Below are positions 49,072 through 57,798 of a stretch of 64,000 bases of DNA, piece after piece. The DNA comes from Peterkaempfera sp044755465 (GTDB lineage: Bacteria > Actinomycetota > Actinomycetes > Streptomycetales > Streptomycetaceae). The stretch is taken from assembly GCF_044755465.1 (NCBI RefSeq), contig NZ_JBIVRB010000002.1:186001-250000 (forward strand). Direction: 5' to 3'. Position numbers and translations under genes: made by a program. A model generated the notes under the pieces. It was not told the origin of the DNA and did no database searches. It was given only the letters and a program-made list of their open reading frames with translations. Position 1 is the stretch's first letter. Every line of letters begins with the position of its first letter.

Positions 49072-51183
49072 TCAGGAACCGCTGCACACCGCGCCGTTGA
49101 GCCGGAAGACGGTGGGCGACGGGTTGGCCCCGTCATTGATGCCGACGAAGCCGAAGGAGGCGGTGGAGCCGCCGTTCGCGGCCAGGACGCCGTTCCCGGC
49201 CGGGCTGGTCACATGCACATGGCTGCCGCTGGCGGTGACCGTGGCGTTCCACGAGGAGTCGATCGACTGGCCGGCCGACGGCCAGTCGAAGTCCAGGCTC
49301 CAGCCGTTGATGGCGGTGTCGGCCAGGTTGGTGACGTTGACCGTGGCGACGAAGCCATTGCCCCAGCCGCTGTCCACGTGGTACGTGACGGCGCAGCTGC
49401 TGTGCTGCGGGGTCCCGGTGGTCAGCAGCAGCGGGTCGGACGGGCGGGAGAGCCGCCCGGCGGAGTCCATGGCCAGCACATTGACGGTGTGGGTGCTGCC
49501 CGGCGGCAGGTTGCGCAGCGTGACGCTGGTGCCGGAGGACTCGCCCAGCAGCTGCGCGTTGACGCCGCTCAGCTGCTCGTACACCTGGTAGCGGGTCACC
49601 GGGCCGCCGCCGGCCGCCCAGGACAGGGTGGCCGTGGTGTCGGTGACGGCGGTGAGGGTGGGCGCGCCCGGGGTGCCGGTCACGGCCGAGGGGGTGGTGC
49701 CGGACTTCGGGTGCAGGGTGACGGTGGTCAGCGAGTACGGCTCGACGGTGAGGCCGGAGGCGGTGGCGCCGCCGGACACGGTGGTGATGTCGGAGTCGCC
49801 GCGGCCGTACCGCTGCACCTGCGGGGCGCCGGCCGCCGGGGTGAAGCCGTTGTAGCGCAGGTCGACCGAGTGGGCGGCGTTCGGGTCCTTGTTGACCAGC
49901 AGCACGCTCAGGTCGCCGTTGGCCCGCTGCACGGCGTGCACCGAGACCTGGCGGTCGGAGGAGGCGGAGGCGACCATGGTGTCACCGGTGGCGCCGAGCG
50001 CGGTGAGCATCTTCAGCCCGTAGTACGGGTGGAACGGCGTGTTGGCCGCCGGTTCGCAGACCGTGCCGGTGCAGGTCTCGCTGGACAGCATGCCCATGTC
50101 GCCGTAGTCGGTCTCGCCGTCCACGGTGCGGATGTCGCCGGCGCCGTTGTGGGTGTCCCACCAGTCGACGGTGAAGACGCCGTTCTCCAGCGCGGTCATC
50201 ATGGCGTCCGCGGTGAACAGGCCGTTGGGCCGCCCGGTCAGCAGGGCGCCGCCGGTGTTGGTGTTGACCTCGGTCATCGCGATGCCGATGTGGGCGGAGT
50301 CCGCCCCGGCGTACTGGTTGAGCTGGCTGCGGACCTCGCGCAGCTCACCGGGGAGCTGGGCGACCTTGGTCAGCGCGTCGTCGGCGCTGCCGCCGCTGGG
50401 GTACCAGTGCACGCTGACGAAGTCGACGTGGTGGGCCACGATGCTGAGCACCGTGTGGTTCCAGTCACCGATGTCGCCGCCGTTGATGACGCCGTCCGGC
50501 CAGTTGCCGGGCATGGTCAGCACCGCGCCGATCTTGACCGTCGGGTCGACGGCCTTCATCGCGGCGGCGTAGGCCAGCACCTGCCTGCCGTACTCCGCCG
50601 GGCTCTTGTCGGCGTGGTTGTCGGTCTCCCAGCCGGAGCCGTAGTAGCCGTTGCCGTAGATCTCGTTGCCGATCTCCCAGTACTTGGCGCCGTACTTCTT
50701 GGTGACATTGGCGTACCGGACCCAGTCGGCCGCCTCCTCGGGGGTGCCCGAGCCGTAGTTGGCGATGATCACCGGCTGGGCGCCGGTGGCCTTCACGGTG
50801 CCCATGAAGTCGTCGAAGCCGGTGCCGGGCGCCACATAGCCGCCGGGGGCGGTGTGGTCCTTCCAGTGGTAGATGTCCGAGTACGAGCCGCCCGGGTAGC
50901 GCATCGCGCCGACGCCCGCGCTCTGCATCAGGGTGGCGACCTCGGGGTCGTTCATGTGCGAGTCCCAGATGGCCGCGTTGACGCCCCGGGCGGCGTCCCC
51001 GATCGTCCCCAGGCCCGAGCGGGCGTTCACCGTGACGGTGGCGTCGGCCGCCGGCGGCGCGGTGCCGGCGCCGTCGGCGGCGAGGGCCGGTCCGGCGAAG
51101 GGCAGGACGGCCAGGACGGCCGCCACGGCGGCGGTTCTGGCGAGCCGGCGGGGTCGGCCGGAAGTCGTGTGGAGCGATGGCAC
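49072..51183 (-). CDS. Secreted clan GH-A glycosidase (GH51-like) with FnIII and CBM2 domains
   Basis: 703 aa from GTG 51183 (CAGGAGG upstream). Signal peptide 1-35 (ending GPALAAD). Catalytic domain about 45-400: RYPGGSYSDIYHWKDH resembles the GH51/arabinofuranosidase pattern, acid/base Glu in KYWEIGNEIYG and possible nucleophile in AMTEVNTNTGG. A beta-sandwich follows to about 480, then FnIII (about 498-575: PGAPTLTAVTDTTATLSW) and CBM2 (595-703: CAVTYHVDSGWGNGFVATVNVTN). Probably a hemicellulase acting on cell-wall polysaccharide; the exact family and substrate are not certain. A CebR-type box lies 120 bp upstream. Confidence 0.82.
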   Translation of the reverse strand: MPSLHTTSGRPRRLARTAAVAAVLAVLPFAGPALAADGAGTAPPAADATVTVNARSGLGTIGDAARGVNAAIWDSHMNDPEVATLMQSAGVGAMRYPGGSYSDIYHWKDHTAPGGYVAPGTGFDDFMGTVKATGAQPVIIANYGSGTPEEAADWVRYANVTKKYGAKYWEIGNEIYGNGYYGSGWETDNHADKSPAEYGRQVLAYAAAMKAVDPTVKIGAVLTMPGNWPDGVINGGDIGDWNHTVLSIVAHHVDFVSVHWYPSGGSADDALTKVAQLPGELREVRSQLNQYAGADSAHIGIAMTEVNTNTGGALLTGRPNGLFTADAMMTALENGVFTVDWWDTHNGAGDIRTVDGETDYGDMGMLSSETCTGTVCEPAANTPFHPYYGLKMLTALGATGDTMVASASSDRQVSVHAVQRANGDLSVLLVNKDPNAAHSVDLRYNGFTPAAGAPQVQRYGRGDSDITTVSGGATASGLTVEPYSLTTVTLHPKSGTTPSAVTGTPGAPTLTAVTDTTATLSWAAGGGPVTRYQVYEQLSGVNAQLLGESSGTSVTLRNLPPGSTHTVNVLAMDSAGRLSRPSDPLLLTTGTPQHSSCAVTYHVDSGWGNGFVATVNVTNLADTAINGWSLDFDWPSAGQSIDSSWNATVTASGSHVHVTSPAGNGVLAANGGSTASFGFVGINDGANPSPTVFRLNGAVCSGS

Positions 51184-51302
51184 GTTGCGTTCCTCCTGGG
51201 ACGGCCGCGGTCCCGGGCGGGCATCGTCGGGAGCGCACGGCGGAGTGGGGCAGTGCTTTCGGCGTCGACGATGCGGCGACAGCGGACGTGCGCGCTCCTC
51301 GC

Positions 51303-51316
51303 TGGGAGCGCTCCCA
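51303..51316. promoter_or_regulatory. CebR/CelR-type operator
   Basis: TGGGAGCGCTCCCA is a perfect 14-bp palindrome identical to the cellulose-regulon operator bound by the LacI-family regulator CebR (CelR in Thermobifida), which releases on cello-oligosaccharide. It is located 120 bp upstream of the glycosidase start, so that gene should be induced by cellulose breakdown products. Confidence 0.9.
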
Positions 51317-51424
51317 TGATGGGAGTGCCGACACATCGTGTCAACGGCCCCGCCCGCCCCGGCCCGCACCGCATCCCCATCGGCCCCAGCCGCCCCCGCC
51401 GCCCGGCCCGGCACGGCCGACCGG

Positions 51425-52273
51425 TCAGCCCAGGCGGCGCCGGAAGAAGGCCAGCACATCCTGGCCGGCCGCCGCCCGGACGGCCGCCGCACCCGGCTCG
51501 TCCCGGACGAACTGATAGTGCGTCACCTCGTCGCCGGCCGGGCGCAGCTCGGCGCCGGGGATGTGCTCCGCGTACCGCAGCGCGTTCTGCTCGGCCGGGG
51601 TGTGCACGTCCGAGCCGCCCCAGCGGACGGCGACCGGGCGGTGCACCCTGGCCAGGCTCGCCTCGTCCACCAGCTCACCGATCCCGGGGCAGATCAGATA
51701 GGCGGCCCGGACCCGGTGGTCGGACCGGTCCGCACCGCAGTCGGCGAGCAGCGCCGCCAGCGCCGCGTCGTCGTACTTGGCCCGCAGGGCGCCCAGCAGG
51801 TCGGGGAACTCCGGCAGCGGCGGCAGCGGCACCCGCCCCTCGCCCACCGCCCGGACGCGCTCCGGGGCGAGGCGCGCGCCCACCAGGGCGGCGGCGGTGT
51901 AGCCGCCCAGCGAGAACCCGGCCGCGCCCACCGGGCCGAACTCCTCGCGCCGGGTCAGCCGGTCCAGTACGAAGGACAGGTCGCGGGGCCGCTCCCAGCC
52001 GCAGGTGAACCCCTCCGGCAGATAGCCGTCCAGGTAGTTGTTGCCGTGGTGGTCGCAGCCGGCCACCAGGTACCCGGCGTCGGTCAGCGGCTCGGCCAGC
52101 CAGCCCAGGTCGCGGGCGCTGCCCCCGGTGCCGTGCGACAGCAGCACCAGCGGCGGCGGCCCGGCGGTGGTCCGCTCCGGCCGCCAGGTGTACACCCGCA
52201 CCGGGCGCGGGCCGTCGGAGTCCCAGCTGCGGCGCTCGGGATCGTGCAGTTCGCGGATCTCGGGTTCGGTCAC
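51425..52273 (-). CDS. Alpha/beta hydrolase (dienelactone hydrolase/PAF-acetylhydrolase-like)
   Basis: 282 aa from GTG 52273. Oxyanion motif PLVLLSHGTGGSARDLGWLAEPL, nucleophile elbow GAAGFSLGGYTAAALVG (Ser near 121) and a late catalytic His in EVTHYQFV. The length and the SHGTGGS motif fit the predicted dienelactone hydrolase/platelet-activating-factor acetylhydrolase-like group. Substrate unknown. It is ten bases downstream of the acetyltransferase gene in the same direction and probably co-transcribed. Confidence 0.85.
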   Translation of the reverse strand: MTEPEIRELHDPERRSWDSDGPRPVRVYTWRPERTTAGPPPLVLLSHGTGGSARDLGWLAEPLTDAGYLVAGCDHHGNNYLDGYLPEGFTCGWERPRDLSFVLDRLTRREEFGPVGAAGFSLGGYTAAALVGARLAPERVRAVGEGRVPLPPLPEFPDLLGALRAKYDDAALAALLADCGADRSDHRVRAAYLICPGIGELVDEASLARVHRPVAVRWGGSDVHTPAEQNALRYAEHIPGAELRPAGDEVTHYQFVRDEPGAAAVRAAAGQDVLAFFRRRLG

Positions 52274-52283
52274 GGCTCGGATA

Positions 52284-52958
52284 CTACGGCTCGTCTGTTC
52301 GATTCCCGGCGGCCCCCCGGCGGGCCGGGGCGGCGGCCTCCAACTCGGCGACGCTGCCGGACATGATCGTCCGCACCTGGTCGGTGATGTGCTCGGCAGG
52401 CCAGTCCCACCAGGCCACCGCCAGCAGCCGGGCGATGTCCTCGGCGCTGTGGCGGGTGCGGATCAGCCGGGCCGGATTGCCGCCGGCGATGCCGTAGTCG
52501 GGCACGTCCGAGGTGACCACGGCCCCGGCACCGATGATCGCGCCGTGCCCGATCCGTACGCCCGGCAGCACCGTCGCGCCGCGGCCGAACCAGACGTCAT
52601 TGCCGACGACGGTGTCCCCCCGGCTCGGCAGGTCGGTGAGCAGGTCGAAGTGGTCGGCCCAGGAGCCGCCCAGGAGGGGGAAGGGGAAGGTGGACGGGCC
52701 GTCCATCCGGTGGTTGGCGCCGTTCATCAGGAACCGCACCCCGGTGCCCAGCGCGCAGAACCGGCCGATGACCAGCTTCTCCGGCCCGTAGTGGTAGAGC
52801 ACATTGCGGGTCTCGAACGCGGTCGGGTCGTCCGGGTCGTCGTAGTACGAGTACTCCCCGACCTCGATCAGCGGGGACGTCACCAGCGGTCTGAGCAGCA
52901 CCACCCGGGGCTGGTCGGGCATCGGACGGACCACGGTCGGGTCGGCGGGCACGGGCAT
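52284..52958 (-). CDS. CatB/Vat-related O-acetyltransferase (left-handed beta-helix)
   Basis: 224 aa from ATG 52958. Hexapeptide-repeat fold: VIGRFCALGTGVRFLMNGANHRMDG (catalytic His in the NH motif), TVVGNDVWFGRGATVLPGVRIGHGAIIGAGAVVTSDVPDYGIAGGNPARLI. The family includes Vat streptogramin A acetyltransferases and chloramphenicol acetyltransferase type B, but environmental actinomycete members are often of unknown substrate, so resistance cannot be claimed from sequence alone. Confidence 0.88.
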   Translation of the reverse strand: MPVPADPTVVRPMPDQPRVVLLRPLVTSPLIEVGEYSYYDDPDDPTAFETRNVLYHYGPEKLVIGRFCALGTGVRFLMNGANHRMDGPSTFPFPLLGGSWADHFDLLTDLPSRGDTVVGNDVWFGRGATVLPGVRIGHGAIIGAGAVVTSDVPDYGIAGGNPARLIRTRHSAEDIARLLAVAWWDWPAEHITDQVRTIMSGSVAELEAAAPARRGAAGNRTDEP

Positions 52959-53078
52959 GGCCCCATGGTCGCAGCACCCGCGCCGGGCGGCACCGGGATT
53001 TCCGTGCGCCGGACCGCCGCCGCAGCGCGCGGCCCGTCCGGCCGCCGGGGCCGCCGCCGCTGCTGTCGGCCGGCGGGT

Positions 53079-53426
53079 TCAGCGGTGGCCGAGGACGTTG
53101 ACCACCCGGCCGTTGGGGTCGCGGACGAAGAAGCGGCGGACGCCCCACTCCTCGTCCCGCAGCTCGCGGACGATCTCCGCGCCGGTGGCGGCCACGGCGG
53201 CGTGGACAGCGTCCACGTCGTCCACCTCGATGCTCAGGTCGGGGGTGACCGGTGCGCTGCTGTCGCGCCGGACGAAGGTGATCTGCGCGGTGGGGTTGGC
53301 GGGGGAGGCGAGCGTCATCACCCAGCCCTGGTCCATGACCTCCCGGAGCCCCAGCAGGCCGTAGAAGTCCCGGCTCTCCTCCATGGCCTCGGACGGGATG
53401 TCGGGCACGACCCGGCGGACGGACAT
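53079..53426 (-). CDS. VOC-family (glyoxalase/bleomycin-resistance fold) protein
   Basis: 115 aa from ATG 53426 (GGGAG four bases upstream); a longer in-frame form to 53471 lacks a ribosome-binding site. Sequence VRRVVPDIPSEAMEESRDFYGLLGLREVMDQGWVMTLA and LSIEVDDVDAVHAAVAATGAEIVRELRDEEWGVRRFFVRDPNGRVVNVLGH is a single VOC module with likely metal Glu/His. Activity unknown. Confidence 0.88.
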   Translation of the reverse strand: MSVRRVVPDIPSEAMEESRDFYGLLGLREVMDQGWVMTLASPANPTAQITFVRRDSSAPVTPDLSIEVDDVDAVHAAVAATGAEIVRELRDEEWGVRRFFVRDPNGRVVNVLGHR

Positions 53427-53573
53427 CGGTGGCTCCCGGTGGGTGTTCGACGGCGGTGTCCGTCCGATCATGCCGCAGCGCGGCCCGCCGCGTCCCGGAC
53501 GCCCCGACCGGCCGCCGCCGCACGGGGCCGTCCGGTGGCGGTGCGTCGGCGCCTCCGGGCCGGTCGGCCTGGG

Positions 53574-53579
53574 TAGCGT
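53574..53579 (+). promoter_or_regulatory. -10 element giving a probably leaderless SDR mRNA
   Basis: TAGCGT ends six bases before the ATG at 53586, with no ribosome-binding site between. Same architecture as at 6844-6849. Confidence 0.5.
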
Positions 53580-53585
53580 CGGGCC

Positions 53586-54380
53586 ATGACGACTTCACTC
53601 ATCACCGGCGCCACCGCCGGGATCGGCGCCGCCTTCGCCCGGCGGCTGGCTGCCGACGGGCATGACCTGGTCCTGGTGGCCCGGGACGGCGAGCGGCTGG
53701 AGCAGGCCGCGCAGGAGCTGCGGGCGGTGCGCGGCCGGGCGGTGGAGGTGCTGGTGGCCGACCTGGCGACCGACGAGGGGATCACCGCCGTCGAGCAGCG
53801 CTTGGCCGACGCCGGGCGGCCGGTGGACGTGCTGGTGAACAACGCCGGGTTCGGCCACCGGGGCCGGTTCCTCGATGTGCCGCAGGCGGACGAGCTGGCG
53901 ATGGTCAAGGTCCATGTGGAGGCGGTGCTGCGGCTGACCATGGCGGCGCTGCCCGGGATGCGGGAGCGGCGCCGGGGCTGGGTGGTCAATGTGGCGTCGG
54001 TGGCGGCGTTCCTGCCGCGCGGTACGTACGGGGCCAGCAAGGCGTGGCTGGTCAGCTTCACCCAGGGCGTGGCGCGCGACCTGGCCGGGTCCGGGGTGCG
54101 GCTGCTGGCGCTCTGCCCGGGGCTGACCCGTACCGAGTTCCACCAGCGGGCCGGGATGGGCGTCGACAGCGTGCCCGGCTGGGCGTGGCTGTCGGCGGAC
54201 CGGGTCGTCCGCGACGGGCTGCGCGACCTGGCCCGGGGCCGCACGCTGTCGGTGCCCAGCCGCCGCTACCAGGCGGTGGTCGCCCTCAGCCGGGTGGTGC
54301 CGCCGGGGGCGCTGGGGGCGGTGTCGTCCCGGGCGGCCCGGGAGTACGGGTCGGCCGGCGGGAGCGCGGGCCGGGAATGA
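53586..54380 (+). CDS. Short-chain dehydrogenase/reductase
   Basis: 264 aa. LITGATAGIGAAFARRLAADGHDLVLVARDGERLEQAA, VNNAGFGHRGRFLDVP, Ser in NVASVAAFLPRGTYGASKAW with catalytic Tyr and Lys, and LCPGLTRTEFHQRAGM. It belongs to the same SDR subgroup as the protein at 59550-60380 (similar LCPGLT motif), so the two are likely paralogues. Substrate unknown. Confidence 0.88.
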   Translation: MTTSLITGATAGIGAAFARRLAADGHDLVLVARDGERLEQAAQELRAVRGRAVEVLVADLATDEGITAVEQRLADAGRPVDVLVNNAGFGHRGRFLDVPQADELAMVKVHVEAVLRLTMAALPGMRERRRGWVVNVASVAAFLPRGTYGASKAWLVSFTQGVARDLAGSGVRLLALCPGLTRTEFHQRAGMGVDSVPGWAWLSADRVVRDGLRDLARGRTLSVPSRRYQAVVALSRVVPPGALGAVSSRAAREYGSAGGSAGRE

Positions 54381-54393
54381 ACCCCTACTGATA

Positions 54394-54406
54394 TTAGGTT
54401 GCCTAA
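54394..54406. promoter_or_regulatory. Iron box upstream of the ABC exporter
   Basis: TTAGGTTGCCTAA (TTAGG/CCTAA arms) is the core of a DmdR/IdeR box and overlaps the likely -35 of the exporter promoter (TATGCT at 54424-54429 as -10). It is 60 bp before the GTG at 54466, so the exporter should be induced by iron limitation. Confidence 0.78.
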
Positions 54407-54465
54407 CAATGAGCAAGACTCGGTATGCTCGGAGTCCGCCCTAGCCCCACGCCCAGGAGCCGCCC

Positions 54466-56274
54466 GTGAAACCCCAGGGACCCGACTGGACCCCGCCCAC
54501 GCCCGCCCCCGGCGAGCCGCGTCCCCCGGCGCAGGTCCGACGCATCGTCGCCCTGTTCCGGCCCTACCGGGGCCGGCTCGCCGCCGTCGGACTGCTGGTG
54601 GGGCTCTCCTCCGTGGTCTCGGTCGCCTCGCCGTTCCTGCTGCGCGAGATGCTGGACACGGCCATCCCGCACGGCCGCACCGGGCTGCTCAGCCTGCTGG
54701 CCCTCGGGATGGTCGCCGCCGCCGTCGTCAACAGCATCTTCAACGTCCTCCAGACGCTGATCTCCACCACCGTCGGCCAGCGGGTCATGCACGACCTGCG
54801 CACCGCCGTCTACACCCACCTCCAGCGGATGTCGCTGGCGTTCTTCACCCGCACCCGCACCGGCGAGGTGCAGTCCAGGATCGCCAACGACATCGGCGGC
54901 ATGCAGGCCACCGTCACCTCCACCGCCACCTCGCTGGTCTCCAACCTCACCGGCGTGATCGCCACCGTCGTCGCCATGATCGCGCTGGACTGGCGGCTCA
55001 CCGTCGTCTCGCTGCTGCTGCTCCCGCTCTTCGTCTGGATCAGCCGCCGGGTCGGCGGCGAGCGCAAGCGGATCACCACCCAGCGGCAGCAGCAGCTGGC
55101 GGTGCTCTCCTCCGCCGTCCAGGAGTCGCTGTCGGTCAGCGGCATCCTGCTGGGCCGGACCATGGGCCGCGCCGACTCGCTCTCCCGCGAGTTCACCGAG
55201 CAGTCCGACAGCCTCGCCGACCTGGAGGTCCGCTCCAGCATGGCCGGGCGCTGGCGGATGTCCACCATCCAGATCGTGATGGCCGCCATGCCGGCCGTCA
55301 TCTACTGGGCGGCCGGACTGGCCACCGCCGCCGGCAGCCCGGTCGTCTCGCTGGGCACCCTGGTCGCCTTCGTCTCCCTCCAGCAGGGCCTGTTCCGGCC
55401 GACGGTCAGCCTGCTGGCCACCGGCGTGCAGGTGCAGACCTCGCTGGCGCTCTTCCAGCGCATCTTCGAATACCTCGACCTGCCGGTCGACATCGCGGAG
55501 CCCGCCGACCCGGTCCACCTGGAGCGGGTGCGCGGCGAGGTCCGCTTCGAGGGCGTGGAGTTCGGCTACGACCCGGCGGCCCGGCCCACCCTCACCGGCA
55601 TCGAGCTGTCCGTACCGGCCGGCGGCAGCCTCGCCGTGGTCGGAGAGACCGGCTCCGGCAAGACCACCCTCAGCTACCTGGTGCCGCGCCTGTACGACGT
55701 CACCGGCGGCCGGGTCACCCTGGACGGCACCGACGTCCGGGAGCTGTCCTTCGCCACCCTGGCCGCCGCCGTCGGCGTGGTCTCCCAGGAGACGTACCTC
55801 TTCCACGCCTCGGTCGCGGACAACCTGCGCTTCGCCAAGCCCGACGCCAGCGACGCCGAGCTGGTCGCCGCCGCCCGCGCCGCCCAGATCCACGACCACA
55901 TCGCCGGGCTGCCGGACGGCTACGACACCCTGGTGGGGGAGCGCGGCTACCGCTTCTCCGGCGGTGAGAAGCAGCGGCTGGCCATCGCCCGCACCATCCT
56001 GCGCAACCCGCCGGTGCTGATCCTGGACGAGGCCACCAGCGCGCTGGACAACCAGACCGAGCAGGCCGTGCAGCAGGCCGTCGACGCCCTCGCCGTCGGC
56101 CGCACCACCATCACCATCGCGCACCGGCTCTCCACCGTCCGCGACGCCGACCAGATCGTCGTCCTGGACCACGGCCGGATCGCGGAGCACGGCACCCACG
56201 ACGAGCTGATGGCCCTCGGCGGCCGCTACGCCGCCCTGGTCGCCAGGAACGGCCTCTACGCCGAGGCCGCCTGA
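54466..56274 (+). CDS. Iron-regulated ABC exporter (MsbA-like, fused)
   Basis: 602 aa from GTG 54466 (CAGGAG upstream). Six-segment membrane domain (residues 30-320; GLLVGLSSVVSVASPFLLREMLDTA, GVIATVVAMIALDWRLTVVSLLLLPL). ATPase half: Walker A VVGETGSGKTTLSYL near 391, Q-loop VSQETYLF, signature FSGGEKQRLAIAR, Walker B VLILDEATSALDNQ, H-loop IAHRLSTV. A homomeric exporter of siderophore, drug or lipid. Because of the iron box, the best guess is export of the siderophore made by the operon 10 kb away (inference). Confidence 0.9.
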   Translation: MKPQGPDWTPPTPAPGEPRPPAQVRRIVALFRPYRGRLAAVGLLVGLSSVVSVASPFLLREMLDTAIPHGRTGLLSLLALGMVAAAVVNSIFNVLQTLISTTVGQRVMHDLRTAVYTHLQRMSLAFFTRTRTGEVQSRIANDIGGMQATVTSTATSLVSNLTGVIATVVAMIALDWRLTVVSLLLLPLFVWISRRVGGERKRITTQRQQQLAVLSSAVQESLSVSGILLGRTMGRADSLSREFTEQSDSLADLEVRSSMAGRWRMSTIQIVMAAMPAVIYWAAGLATAAGSPVVSLGTLVAFVSLQQGLFRPTVSLLATGVQVQTSLALFQRIFEYLDLPVDIAEPADPVHLERVRGEVRFEGVEFGYDPAARPTLTGIELSVPAGGSLAVVGETGSGKTTLSYLVPRLYDVTGGRVTLDGTDVRELSFATLAAAVGVVSQETYLFHASVADNLRFAKPDASDAELVAAARAAQIHDHIAGLPDGYDTLVGERGYRFSGGEKQRLAIARTILRNPPVLILDEATSALDNQTEQAVQQAVDALAVGRTTITIAHRLSTVRDADQIVVLDHGRIAEHGTHDELMALGGRYAALVARNGLYAEAA

Positions 56275-56309
56275 GCGGCCGGGCCCTCCCGGGGCGGAGC
56301 CCGGTCCGC

Positions 56310-56315
56310 TAGCCT
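56310..56315 (+). promoter_or_regulatory. -10 element of the WXG100-like gene
   Basis: TAGCCT at 56310-56315 fits an actinomycete -10. The expected start near 56322 gives a leader of about 34 nt with CACGGGGG before the ATG at 56356. Confidence 0.4.
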
Positions 56316-56355
56316 CGTGACACGGCATCAGGCCGTTCACGGCACGGGGGCAGTG

Positions 56356-56712
56356 ATGGATTCCATCGGGGGCGCCTGGAACGACGCCAAGGGGCCGGCC
56401 GGGGACGCGGTCAAGCTCGGCGAGGACATCGTCATGGCCCCGGCCGAGGTCGCGCACTGGGCGCTGACCCGGATGTTCGGCGGCGGCGAGGCCGACCTGC
56501 ACGCGATCGCGAGCGAGCTGGCCGAGCTGAGCCGGCAGGTGGAGGGGCTGGCCAAGGAGGTCACCACCGCGCTGGGGAACCTCACTTGGCACGGCCCGGC
56601 GTCCGACGCCTTCGTCGGCTGCGCGCAGGGGCGGGCGGGCGAGCTGAACGGGCTGGCCGACGACCTGTCCTCGCTGGGCCGGTCGGTCGACCGGCTGGCC
56701 GACGTCCACTGA
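56356..56712 (+). CDS. WXG100-like protein (type VII secretion substrate class)
   Basis: 118 aa from ATG 56356 (GTG 56353 also possible). The last 75 residues form two helices around a WHG turn (LHAIASELAELSRQVEGLAKEVTTALGNLTWHGPASDAFVGCAQGRAGELNGLADDLSSLGRSVDRLADVH), the WXG100 hallmark; no signal peptide. Such proteins dimerise and are exported by ESX/type VII systems. The 35-residue N-terminal addition (SIGGAWNDAKGPAGDAVKLGEDIV) is not in classic ESAT-6-like proteins. The next gene follows after 51 bp in the same direction. Confidence 0.78.
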   Translation: MDSIGGAWNDAKGPAGDAVKLGEDIVMAPAEVAHWALTRMFGGGEADLHAIASELAELSRQVEGLAKEVTTALGNLTWHGPASDAFVGCAQGRAGELNGLADDLSSLGRSVDRLADVH

Positions 56713-56763
56713 TTGCACGGGCTTTCTCCACGGCGGCGCGATCCACGGGGGTGTCAGCGCGAC

Positions 56764-57693
56764 ATGGCAGGCGACCAGTTCGGAGTCCAGCTGCGAGAGC
56801 TCGCCACGATGGAGCAGGACTGGCGTTCGCTCAGCGCACGGCTTGAGCAGCTGAGCCGGCGGCTCGGGCAGATCCAGTCCACGCTGACCAGGGCGACGGC
56901 CGTCGACCTCGCGGCGGGCGGGCTCGCCGGGACACCCGGGTTCGGGATCGCCCTCCAGGTACTCGACGATGTGAGGCAGATCCGGGAGGCGACCGAACGC
57001 CTCCAGGCGGACAAGGATCGGTTGATCCAGGAGATCACCCAGGACGCCGACAAGATCAAGGCGGTCAGGGCCGAGTACGAGGCGACCGAGAAGAAGATCG
57101 CGGACGACCTGGAGCGGCAGCAGCGCCCCACCCCGCCGGTCCCCGAACCCCAGCAGCCCGCAGAGCCCGGGGGCCACCGGGACGGCACCGACGGGACCGG
57201 CGGGACCGACGGCGGTACCGAGACCAGCGCCGCCAGGATTCCGGTCTCGGCGGTCACCTACGGCGGCGCCGGATCGTGGCAGGGCGGCCAGGCGGCCTGC
57301 GAGGACTACATCGACCAGGCGCTGGACGAGCTGGGCATCACCGACCCACAGGCCCGGGTGGACTGGATGCGCGGCATGCTCACCATCGCCTCCCGCGAGT
57401 CCGCCTACAACTCACCGAACTACCAGGTCAACAAGACGGACAGCAACGCCGTCGGCGCGATGATGCCGGACGACGCACCGGCCCAGTCCTCGCGCGGCGG
57501 CTGGCAGTGCATCCCGAGCACCTTCGCCGCGTACCACCAGCCCGGCACCTCGACCGACATCTACGACCCGGTGGCCAACTGCGCCGCGTCCATGAACTAC
57601 CTGATGTCCCGGTACCAGGTGTCCCGTGACGGCTCGAACCTCGCCGCCCAGGTCCAGCAGGCCGACCCGAACCGGCCGCCGCACGGCTACTGA
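56764..57693 (+). CDS. Coiled-coil protein with C-terminal transglycosylase-like domain
   Basis: 309 aa from ATG 56764. There is no signal peptide. Residues 1-115 are a long helical coiled coil (LRELATMEQDWRSLSARLEQLSRRLGQIQSTL; DDVRQIREATERLQADKDRLIQEITQDADKIKAVRAEY), like type VII-associated proteins. A Pro/Gly/Asp-rich linker covers about 120-165. The C-terminal 140 residues are lysozyme-like (DWMRGMLTIASRESAYNSPNYQVNKTDSNAVGAMM, GGWQCIPSTFAAYHQPGT), with a candidate catalytic Glu in ASRES. It is probably a peptidoglycan hydrolase exported with the WXG100-like partner (inference). Confidence 0.82.
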   Translation: MAGDQFGVQLRELATMEQDWRSLSARLEQLSRRLGQIQSTLTRATAVDLAAGGLAGTPGFGIALQVLDDVRQIREATERLQADKDRLIQEITQDADKIKAVRAEYEATEKKIADDLERQQRPTPPVPEPQQPAEPGGHRDGTDGTGGTDGGTETSAARIPVSAVTYGGAGSWQGGQAACEDYIDQALDELGITDPQARVDWMRGMLTIASRESAYNSPNYQVNKTDSNAVGAMMPDDAPAQSSRGGWQCIPSTFAAYHQPGTSTDIYDPVANCAASMNYLMSRYQVSRDGSNLAAQVQQADPNRPPHGY

Positions 57694-57798
57694 CGCACGT
57701 CCCGACCGCACGTCCCGACCGCACGCCCGACCGCGCGGCGGCGCCGAAGCGCCGTTCACCAGTGCCTGACACCCGACACCCGAGGACGAGCCACCCAC

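Noticed and set aside
52284..52958. Streptogramin resistance gene (vat)
   Set aside because: The fold and catalytic His fit, but environmental members of this family have other substrates; sequence alone does not support a resistance call.
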